A stretch of DNA of 64,000 bases. Source: Leptasterias polaris. Lineage: Eukaryota; Echinodermata; Asteroidea; Forcipulatida; Asteriidae. The position numbers were made by a program, and so were the translations under genes. The notes beneath the pieces are model-generated. The model made no database searches. It was given only the letters and a program-made list of their open reading frames with translations, and was not told where the DNA came from. Below are positions 11,101-23,100 of the stretch, one piece after another; the first letter of the stretch is position 1; each line of letters opens with the position of its first letter. The DNA lies in the NCBI GenBank assembly GCA_037783415.1, contig JAZGTN010000149.1:1-64000 (forward strand), written 5' to 3'.

Positions 11101-14100
11101 CCCTTCCTTTTTGAAATATAAACATTTTTCATGTTTGTGTTTTATATATAGTGGAATTTTTGCCAAGAAATTAGTACAAAGCATGGAGAATTATAATGCC
11201 ATACCTACCGTATACCAATTTTAGCTGCCTTGTTTGTGGAAAAATACATGTAAATGGAGGTCTTCACTTGATATAATATTTTTGCTTCTGAAGTTAGTGC
11301 CAGCTAGTCTTGGGCTTAGTTAGCCGCAATTCTAGATTGGTTTTCACTAAGGCTTACTTTTCACATAGCTCTTGTTCTCCTTATTTGACCTCTGGAATGT
11401 AATTTTTTTAATATAAATGTTCGTTGGCAGCACCTGTGCCTCAGTTTGTAGTTGTATTACATGTACTTCAAATGGAAGATGACCAACGTAGTTCATCATT
11501 TAATGTCCATTATTCAAAAGGGAAAAAACATGGACACAAGAAATACTTCACTGGAAAAAGAAAGCTTAAACGACAAAAGACTAACACTTTGTCATTTTCC
11601 ACTGGAGATCCTGTCACTTTTATGAAAGATGACAAGATATGTCTTGGTTGGGTGGATGATAAGGTAAAAGCAGGACAGCACTTGGTAAATTCAAAAAAGT
11701 CTGAGTTGTTCTTGGGAGATGCTGGGTGTAAATGTTTAGTCAAGGAAGTTAACCAGCCTGTTACACTTCAAACATTGTCCTTTGATGAATTACCTCAAAG
11801 AGGGGCACAGGTGCTGTTTGTCTGGGACTGGGACCCAGACACTGGCGAATTTATTTATCTTAAACCAGCTGTGTTTCTTTGTAAAGAAAAAGATTATGTG
11901 TGGGTAAAACCAAAAGGAGTGAATGCGGTACGGACAGAGATGACCGAGATTTTTCAATGTCCGTACCAGGTAGAAATGGATGAGGGTTCGTTTGATGAAG
12001 TGCGTCAGGGTGAGGTAAATGTCGTCTGCATGATAGTTGATACCTATAAGCAAGCACTCAAAGAAACACAGCTGGTCTTCAAAAAAACTAAAGAAAAACT
12101 GTCCGAGTCCCTGGGAGAAAAAGTGGCTCTTGGACACAAAGTTAATTCTCTCCTAGTTACTTACAAAAGTGCACTCCTGACCATTAACGAGCTTAGGAAA
12201 GCTCTTATAAGCTCGCATGGTCAAAATGGTAACAAATCTGCTAGAATTTTCACTTTATTGAATACAATTTCACAAACAAATGCAAAATTAAACCGGCAAC
12301 ATTTTAAAATAGTGGAAAGCAACACAGAGATAAACAATCTAAGAGAAAAAGTAAAAAGAACAGATATAGAAAACATACGCCTCCAAGAAAAGCTTGAGCA
12401 ACTGTCAACTGAGAAAATAGAATTAGAAAGGTTGGCCACAAATTTGGAAGGTGATATTTCCGATGCAAACATTAATAATGATAAACTTAACAGAGATATT
12501 GACTGTTTACATGCAAAACAATCATTCCACCTGGAGCAGCGGCCCAGCTCGTCCGCCGGACATCATGTCACCTACACAAGGCCAGCTGGCAGCAAAGTTA
12601 AACTACAAGTCATGGTGCCGCTCATGATGCCTCGGGACAGTAGCTCTGAAGCCTCTTCTAAGACCATGGGCAATCGAGCGAAAGAAATGATGAAGGTAGC
12701 TTATTACTAATAAAGCAATACACATAAATTGGATATGAGAATAATTTTGCAGACACTTGAGTGAGCTACATGTAATTAAATGAAGTAACTCAATGCTCAG
12801 CAGACAGTTTTTTATATTTGTCAAAGATCGATAAGACCCTGAAGTGCATTATCAGTAAGTCGTCAAAGGAGTATAAACAATTTATACATTACACTTGAGA
12901 TTTAATAATTGAAATTTCCCCGTATTAAGGTCCTTGAGTTGTTGTCATCCCGCGACCAGCCAAAAGATGAGGACCTCATCACCACACTTGCTAGCTTCAT
13001 GAAGAAGTATCCAACTGTAGCCACTGCTGCATACAGCAAAGCTGGACTTTCCCAATATAAAGGTAAACTATAATGAGAATCAAACTATCAATAAATGTAA
13101 TTGTTAAAGATATATAACATGAAAGATTTGAGTAAGAATGCATTCGTAAAACTTACCTCTGGAAATTATTTGAAATCTGTCTTCACACATAAAAATAAAT
13201 GAATAATGGGTTCTTTTGTGACAGTTATTTTGTGCATGTTTATAATAGGTTTTTTCTTGCAAGTCAAGATAAAAAACAATCTTTAGACTATTGCTCACTC
13301 ATTATGCAAATTTTTGTTTGTTTTAGAACTGTCACCAGGTGAAACGTTAGATTTAAAGCTCCTGCTAAGGCTCCCCATGAGGAAGTTACGCCACCTGAGG
13401 ACCTTCCTTAAAAACAGCGGTGTGGACATTTTTGCTAGTGACAAGAAGTTATACGAAGAGCTTGCAGGTAAATCCTAGTTTCATAGGCAATTTGAGTTTT
13501 TCTGCCTTGATGTGCATGTATTTTTCTTAACAGGATCGCTCAGAGTCAAAGGGATGTTTTTCGCTTCAAAAAGAACAAGAAAGTCCCATTTTAAGGTAAC
13601 AAAATTAATCATACAAGATGATGTATTTATGATGTATTTTTATTTATTTTTTAGGCCGTCGTGATGTCACAAGCAATGTTCTGGAGATTGGCGAAATGGC
13701 ACTGCGCAAAACATCATCTTCAACTGAGACGGCACAGGTGCCATTTGTACGCGTCAGAAACCTCCAAGTTCACGCAGAAAAACTTCTCTGCAAGAAACTA
13801 GGCGACATCTGGGAAAATGAGCATTTCCGTGATGAAATTTGGATAAAAATTTTGGTATGAAAAGATTTTACTTTCTCTGGAATTATATGTGGAGATGTGA
13901 CTTCCTCAAGCGTTTGTTTAAAAGAAGAGTGTAATTAATAAGTTAAATACTTTCAATGACTACAAGTAAAGGATTTGCATTACAAGAAATGGTTTACTAA
14001 ACCATATCTGGCAACCCTGTTACTTAAAAAAAATTGTGGCTTAATTATGTTATCATTGCAGCCCCGGGCAACCTGAACAACTTGATTTCGGAAAGCCCCT

Positions 14101-17100
14101 TGATATTAACGTGTATTAAGCCCTCTGACCTTTTTCAGTTTCAATCTGGATTAGTCTGTTTACGTCCATTTTGGAGTTCTGACAAACAACAATCCCTCAG
14201 TTCCATTAATAATAATTTGTGACTCGACTAATATTTTTTCAACATTTGTTTATACAACTTGCAGGGGGACAAGGGGGGCAGCTCTACAAAACTGGCTTTT
14301 CAAGTGTGCAATTTCAAAGATGGTAATTCTGCTGACAACACCGACCTCATTGCTATGTTTAGTGCAACCGACTCCTACAACAACATGGACAAGGTTTTTT
14401 CAATTTTTAAGGAGGATTTGGTGGGATTGCAACAAAGGTCACAAATAAGGGTTGGGGACAAATCCAAAGTATGCCGACTTTTTCTTGCAGGGGATTATGA
14501 GTTTTTAACGAAGACTCTAGGGCACATGGGTGCTAACTCATCTTTCCCTTGTTTATGGTGTTATACGCCACTTAACAAACTTCATGCTGGGGGACCAACC
14601 CATTCACCAAAACTGTGTGGGGATGATGGGCAGTTTGTGGACACCCCCGAGTGGGCCAGTAAACGTCTGCCAGAGGATTTGGTTCAAGATCTGGCAGACA
14701 ATAAAGCTGATCCCAGAAAAGGGGGGGACACCAAGGCCAATGGCCAATACCACCATTCTATGGCCTTGGACCCCATACTGCCCATCATCCATGATTTAAC
14801 TCATGTTGTTCCCCCTATTTTACATATCATGTTGGGTCTAGTGGTTCGTTTTTATCGCTCTCTAGAGGACCTATGTAAGAAGTGTGACAAGACTTCACTA
14901 GGGGAAAGGGACGTTAATTTAAATCAAAGATGGGAGGAGAAGTCGGTGGAAGTAAACGAGTATGAGCGTGAATATGTGTTGGTCTGTGAGGAACAGAAGT
15001 TTCAAGAGAGTTTGTTGGGAGGGTTCAGAAAGATCCAAAGAGGAAGAAGAGGAAGAGGGTCCAGTGATCCATGTTCGTTGCCTGCCTGTGCTTTGTCAGT
15101 CATGTCTCAGGGCAAGGCAGGTGACGTGAAATGGATCCAGTGTGATGTGTGCGGTGTAGATGAGGAAAGTGGTTGGTTTCACAATGATTGTGTTGGGTTG
15201 AGACATGTTGATGTAAGTGATATAAGGTTTGAGTGTCCTGTGTGCAAAGGGGATGTAGCCAGTGTTGAAGATGTGGTACGAAAACAGTTGGTAGTTGTAG
15301 AAAGGCACGCAGGAATGGTGGCAGAATTAAAGAAGCAAAAGGATGAAGGAAGAAAGGAGCTGAATGAGATATTTAAGGAAGTTGAGGCACACATGGGTCC
15401 TCTAGAGAAGGAATTAGGACACATTTTAGAGGTTGACCTGGGTGTGAAAAAGCAAGCCTATCATTCCCAGTGCTTTGTTGGAAATCATTGCCAGATAATT
15501 CTTAAACACTTCGAGAAACTGAGTGTTGTTTTGGAGGGTTTTCCTCATGAGCAAGAAAGGTACAAGAATCTTTTTGCAAGGCTCAGAGCAATATTCAGTT
15601 TTTGTGGGAGTACCTTCTTGAGTGATAAGGATGTGGCAGTGCTTTCAGCAAAGTGCTGGGAATTGGGGGAGTGGTTTCCTCGTGTTTTTCCAGAAGAGAG
15701 GATTCCACCCAAGTTGCACATGCTGATATGTCATGTTCCCGAGTGTGCTGCTGCATGGAACACAGTGGGAATGCTTGGGGAACATGGCATTGAAAGCATT
15801 CATGCCCAGGTCAATGCAGATGAACGCATCTATGGTAATGTAAGAGACCACAAAGAGAGGATGAGACTAGTGTTTGCCAATCATGGTCAGCGTCTACTTT
15901 CAAACAAAAAACACTTGAGTACCTCACGACGAAAGTGCACAAAGGCTGACTGTGATGGGAGGTACAAACTAGTGGGAAACGTAAAAACATGTTCAAAGTG
16001 CTCATCTGTTTATGCAGTGTGATAATTCAATGTCGTTGAAAATTTCACGATAACTGGTTGACAATAATGTGGTTCTAAAACATTTAATTGTTTTTAGTAA
16101 AAGACATTGCAGAATTTAGAAGATATAAACATCTACAAGTTCACAAATTTACACCCAGCTAGCTAACATGGTACAAAGGTGATCATGGTAGAAAACTCCC
16201 CCTGAAATTATTCTGCAAAGAGTGCTGCAGTTTCTCTGAAACAAGTAAAATTCCTATATGAACATGCACAAAAACTGGACAAAACAGAAACTGGTTTTCA
16301 TTGAACGCCAACTGATTGAAATGGATTCATCCCAAAACCAGTGAGGTAATAACATGTACATTTAATACCATTTGCTCACTCCTCTCTTTGTGCTCTTTGA
16401 TGCAATTCCAACACTAGACCCACTTGATTAACCTCGCATTGTGCCAATATTTTTGTTATATTTTTATAGCATGCCTTTTCCTTATTATATTTTGTACTGT
16501 ATCACAGTGTTGTGATTTTGTGTACTTTAAATGTGCCATATTTTGTTTTATTTACAAATTTGGAATGTGAACTCCAAAGCCAGTAATTTAACTTGGGATG
16601 TGAGCCCATATAGTTTTACAATGCCAAAGTTATATTTAACTATGCATGTATTTCAAGTGCTACATGTATACTAACTCGGTGTCTAGTTCTGAGATTGCCA
16701 GTATTTCTTTTTATTTATTTTTAACTATGCAGTGTAAACCAAGAGTCTTGCAATGCCAAAGTTATTTTTTACTATAGACAGTATGCCTGTCTTTCAAGTG
16801 CACATTACATGTATATTACTAACTCAGTGTCTAGTTCTGAGATTGCCAGTATTTCTTTTTATTTATTTTCAACTATGCAGTGTAAACCAAGAGAGTCTTG
16901 CAATGCCAAAGTTATATTTTACTATAGACAGTATGCCTGTCTTTCAAGTGCACATTACATGTATATACTAACTCAGTGTCTAGTTCTGAGATTGCCAGTA
17001 TTTCTTTTTATTTATTTTCAACTATGCAGTGTAAACCAAGAGAGTCTTGCAATGACAAAGTTATATTTTACTATAGACAGTATGCCTGTCTTTCAAGTGC

Positions 17101-20100
17101 ACATTATATTACTAACTCAGTATTAAGTTCTGAGATTGCCATTATTTCTTTGTAAATATTTATAACTTGTCTGCAGCTTTTGATCGCAAAACGGGTGTAC
17201 ATCATTTCCCCATACCATACAGTATTACTTATTAGTTTAAAAATATATAAGTTTACTTATATGTTATATCATAACATTTGTGCAATGTGTTAAATCACAT
17301 CCACAATTAAAAATGAAGTGGGCCAGCTAGAATGTATTCAGGTTAGAGTTGTTGTATTTCTTTGTATTATACTTATCGTGTTAAAGTTATGTATTAAAAA
17401 ATTACACATGTTCAAGAAACATGGGTAACCAATTTTATGGAAATACAATTGTCTGGGAAGTCCATTATTCTGATCTTGCGTTTTTAGCTGAAATATTTTC
17501 AACTAAACTATTGACTTTAAGTTATAAAATGAGAAAGTTTACAAGGAGTTGCCACACAATCTGTCTTTATGCTTGTTAACATAAAATAAGTACCCTGTTG
17601 TTAGAGAGAACATCACATTTACATTTATATCCACAAATTTTATTTCGTTTATTAGATGTTTTGCAGAAGAAAAATTGCATGCTGCTCTGCAAGCTAGCTC
17701 AACATTCTGGGAAAAGCTTAATTTCATAAATTAATAAGTTTGCAGTTAAATTGTAGTAATGCATACTGACTGGTGCATGTCAAGGAGGAGAGAGATTGGG
17801 CACATTTTAAATTTGAGTTCTTAAAAACTACTAAGGTAAAAACAGATAGAAATCCTTGTGGAAATGGTTTCTGTGTGCACACACGTAACACATACACACA
17901 CAGCAGGGGGATTTACACTGTATAGTGCATAACATGCATCATGTGCACTATGAGTAGGGTAGGCTAGTTTGTTATCTCTCCATTGACCTTAAAATCTGCA
18001 TAATCTGTGCACAGGCACTGGGTGTTATGTAATACTTGCACACTAAATAAACATCTTGGTGGCATCATGGTAATTCTAGACTGCTGGAGTGGGGATTTTG
18101 TGGTTTGCTCTGATTGGTTCACCAATTGGACTGGCCTTATATTAACACTTGGTGGCACTAAGAATAAATTCTCCTTGTAAAACCTGTGGGTTGCTTGCTT
18201 GGACCTATATAGATGCATGAAAGGTGTTGAGCTAGCATGCTGGTGAGTTGTTGCTCTGTTGTATCTATATTTTTGTCTGTAGTATAGTCTCACATTATGT
18301 TGAAGCTTGTTACTTTGAGTGTTTGAATTTATGTTAAGTTTAATCTGAAGGCAAACTGCAACATGTTTCCAAATGTAAACACCTCATTGATCATATAAGG
18401 CCCTGTCACACCTTGACGATTTAACCAGCGTATGCCGACGTATCAAAATGTCTCTAAAACGCTGGCATACGCTGAACCATCGATGTTTTTTTTCAATTTT
18501 GGGCGATAGTGTATTCATAATGAGTCGGACGTATACATAACATAATAGTAACTTATATAGAATGTTTCGATAACTTATATATAACTTTTTCCAACGAATG
18601 CTTAGCGTGTTGCTGGCGTTCACAACTTATGCCCAACGATAGTCTAACTTACGCCGGATCCTCCATCTCTCGGATGACATGGACATCTGCTCACCATGGA
18701 GTCTTAAGGAGTACTGACGGGTTCCTCCTGCGAACCCCATTTTTATATACCAATTCCCCTAAACGCTGTCAATATGCCATTATACGGTAGCTGTAAGTTA
18801 GAAACACGTTCAGTAAGTTCTGTGGTCGTCCGGAACACGTCAAAATGTCTACATACGTCAATATGCGTTGGAGATAGTTCGACATAGGTTCAAAGCACAT
18901 TACTCATAGGTTAGAAATAAGTTTTGGGTACGCTAGACATTATCTCGACGACTTATGAGTAACTTACAAGTAACTTGTGTAAACGTGTGTCAACGATCGC
19001 ATAACTTACCTACAACTTATGGCCTGCATATGCGAGACGTATGAGCCATATGTCGAAAATGTTGTGCATGCACAACAAATTTCAACGACCTCACCTTACT
19101 ACGACGTGTACCAGCGTGCTCTTAACTTATACAAAACTTACCCATAACTTATTGGACGTATGCCAGCGTAATCGCTAAATTTTTCATACGTCGGCATATG
19201 CTGGCTAAATCGTAAAGGTGTGACAGGGCCAATACCTTGGTTGTCATTGTTCTGTTCCTCAAGAGTCAGTTCTTGGTCCAAAATGGTTCATTGTTTATAC
19301 ATGCCCAGTTCATAACAACATTCTCAAACATAACCTGCAGTATCACTGCAGATGATATAGAGCCTTTGCAGTCTCTGCACCATGTTTCTTGAATACATTG
19401 CCTTTACAGGAACATTAAAGACTCATTTAATGTCAGGGGCATTATTATAAGACCGTTGTTCTTATTAGTAAACAAATTTTAATTTGTAGATTGAAGCTGT
19501 TTATTTCATTTGTTTGTTTGTGCCTCAATCCTTGGTAGAGCTGTGTGTATTTTAAATCCAGTTTAAGTGCATCTATTATTATTGTTACCTTCCATCCTAC
19601 TTGACTCTACTACATGTATCTACTACATGTATCTACTACATCCCCGCTACATGTATCTACTACATGTATCTACTACATGTATCTACTACATGTATCTACT
19701 ACATGTATCTACTACATCCCCCCTACATGTATCTACTACATGTATCTACTACATGTATCTACTACATGTATCTACTACATCCCCCCTACATGTATCTACT
19801 ACATGTATCTACTACATGTATCTACTACATGTATCTACTACATGTATCTACTACATGTATCTACTACATGTATCTACTACATGTATCTACTACATGTATC
19901 TACTACATGTATCTGAGAGTGTCGTCTTATGCACAATCAATGTCTCCTTACCACCAGTCAATAGTTATATCTCAAATGCGCTTTGAGTTGAGAAATTTAC
20001 AACTTGATTACAATTTATATTTTTCGACCAATTTTCACCGAACAAATGTAGTAATTACTATTTTCATGATGTATTTTGTATTGATATTTGAATAGTAGAT

Positions 20101-23100
20101 AACTGCTGGAATTTCTCTCAGTTTACATGTATGTGTATGCCAGTCATTCTTTAATCAATTTATCCTACAGTATTCCAGAGAACAATAACAAACCCAGTAT
20201 ATTCAAGAAAAGAACAAAAACATAATGTAATGTTAAAGCACATGTGTCACTTTGGTAAATGTCAAAGACCAGTATCCACACTTGAAATAACAAACCATGT
20301 GAACATTTAAGCTCAAAATTCCATTGGAGTCACAAGAAAAAAATGAGAAAAACCTTAAATTTGTTCACTGTTTTAAAACATTGAGTTTTGGACTTGCAAG
20401 ATCAAAACTAATTGTTTTACTCATTTCTCAAAAACTATTGCATTTCAAGTAAAAATATTACAAAGAGAGAGTTTCCCACCATAACCAACTTCATACCATG
20501 TCGTTGTGTGCAAATCTGTGAACATTTATATTTTTACTTTTACCAATGTTATGCACACCCTTTAAAGCAGAATAGTAAGATGACCTTATAGCTACACTCT
20601 ACTTTCACAATCTACAAAGAGAAGTGTCTTTAACTTGCCATTTTAAGAGATTTAACTTGCCATTTTAAGAGATTTACTATGCTACTATTTGACTGGTTCA
20701 GGTACAAGCTTCACCTCAGCAAGTTCAACCTGTCTGTGCTACATCAGTCGCTGGAGGTGCTTATATCTTACAACAACCAAATACACAGTCAGTTCAAACC
20801 AGTTCAACTCAGGTAAGTTTCTCCGCAGGCAGTCGGGGCTCTATGTTGTTTTCAGTGTTAAAGCAAAGGGAAACTTTGCTAATATTGTCAAAGACCACTA
20901 TCCTCACTGTATGTAACCTCAATACAAGAAATAACACATCTGTGAAAGTTTAAGCTCAATTTGTTTTTTGAGACAAAAGAAAACAGTGGGAAAAAAAACT
21001 TGTATGGTTTCACTGTTTTCAAACATCAGATTTTGGACTAGCAAGATCAAAACTACCTGTTTAACTAATTTCTCAAAAAATATAGCATTTCAAGCAAAAA
21101 TATGTCAATGGAAGTTTTCACCATGACTATTTTTATATTATGTCATTTATGTGCAGTTCTGTGAACATTAATATTTACAATCTTGCCAATGTGGTGTGCT
21201 CTCTTCAAGCAGATAATAGTGCTGAACAAATTCAAGAAATCATTTTATGCACCATTCACAAGTTCAGTGTAAAGTGTGTGCCATTATGTGCTACAGTAAG
21301 CAGAACAAGCATTCTGTACATATCTAATATAGCTATTCAATATACTAGACAGTTGAACATGTAGCTCTCATTGACAATGTATTTTTTGTAAATGTTGCAG
21401 CAGCTGCAGCAAGCACAATTCCAGACCATGCTAAACTCAGCTGGACAAGTTGTCTACGCACCAGTCATTCCACAGGGAGTAATGGCACAACAAGGATTAG
21501 TCACTCAAGCTATTCCAGGAACTGTGCAGTTACAGAGCACCCCTCAGCAGCAGCAACAACAACAGACAGTAGCAGCGCCCTCAATGGTTCCAGTAATCCA
21601 TGGCTCTACACCTATTTCTCATATTGGCATCCAGTCTTCAGTTCCATCATCACAGCATCAAACAGTTACATCATTAGCATATGCTACAGCTACTGCTACT
21701 GCTGGGGAAGAGTACGATGAAATGAATGAACTATTAAATAAAAGGAAACCAAAGAGAGGAGTCCTACCCAAGCATGCTACAAACATTATGAGGTCATGGC
21801 TATTCCAACACATAGTGGTCAGTTCATGTCTGTACATCGTCCCTTTTCCCCACCTTTCCTTGCTATGATGAATGACTGATATTGTCAACTATTTTGTTGT
21901 TGGTTTGATTGACTTACAAGATGCTATGGTATCCTGTATGTCATGGGTCTTGTAATTCAAACATACATGTAGCTGTGAATACCTGTCAGTAAAATAATGA
22001 TCACATTGTTGAGACGCCCGTCAGGCATAGATAAAGTGCCATATAAGAAATAGGTATTCTTATTGTTTTTGTTTTAGCATCCGTATCCAACAGAAGATGA
22101 GAAGAGGATGATTGCAGCTCAGACCAACCTCACGTTACTTCAAGTCAATAATTGGTAGGATTCCTTCTCATACAGTTTTTCTGGTTGATTTTAAGTGAAT
22201 GATGGATTGACCTACCTGCATACATACATGTACTAAGTATACTTGATAGTGTTGTGTTTATACAATACCTAAGTTCTAGCAGGATGTAGGGGGCTTATCA
22301 AACTCATTCACTAAAAATGTATCCTATCAGATACTCATTGTCAGGTATAGATTAAAAACCATTCTTGCCAAAGGATGGTCTTTGTCAAAATTCAAAATTC
22401 AAACACAATTAGATTTCTTTCAATCAGTGTGACGAGTACTTGACCTCATATAAAAACAGGAACATTAACAAACATTGTAGATGGGTTTTTTAAGAACAAA
22501 TAAGTTAATATGAAAAGGAACATGTTTTTTCCACAACTTTTAAGAATACCTGTCATGAGCAGGTGAAAGGAACAACAGAAGTCATATAGTTTTCTGTAAA
22601 ATATTTACACAAATATCAAGCAGCTGAACTGATATCGGATGATTTTATAAAATGGCTAAAGTAACCTGCAAAGATGAACCAATAAGATTGTGCTTGACTA
22701 ATAAGGAGGATTAATGCTGACTGGTTGTACAGGTTTATTAATGCAAGGAGAAGAATACTACAACCCATGTTAGATGCAAGCAATCCAGACCCCAGTACCA
22801 AGACCAAGAAAGTCAAGACACAGAGTCGACCATCTACACAGAGATTCTGGCCAGAGTCATTAGCAAACCTTGGATCACCGACCACAACAAGAACAGGTAA
22901 GTTACTTAGCTCTCAGTCTGCCTACCAGAGATTTATTGTGTTCAATGATAAATATCAGAAAAGATCCCATCCTAGCGTATTAATTAAAGTAGTCTGGAGT
23001 TGGCAGATAAAGATTTCTAGATGACTGGCAGAATGAAAGGGGAGACTGATCTTACTTGAGGTTCGATTAGATTACTTTAGCTTTCTGCTCTGGGAAGATT

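Noticed and set aside
14034..14222. Extra exon of the nested gene
   Set aside because: The exons 13655-13854 and 14265-16022 already join in phase 0, and the frame here has no acceptor/donor pair.
19567..20095. Tyr/Leu/His-rich proteins of 100-164 residues
   Set aside because: Translations of a 13-bp minisatellite in three frames.
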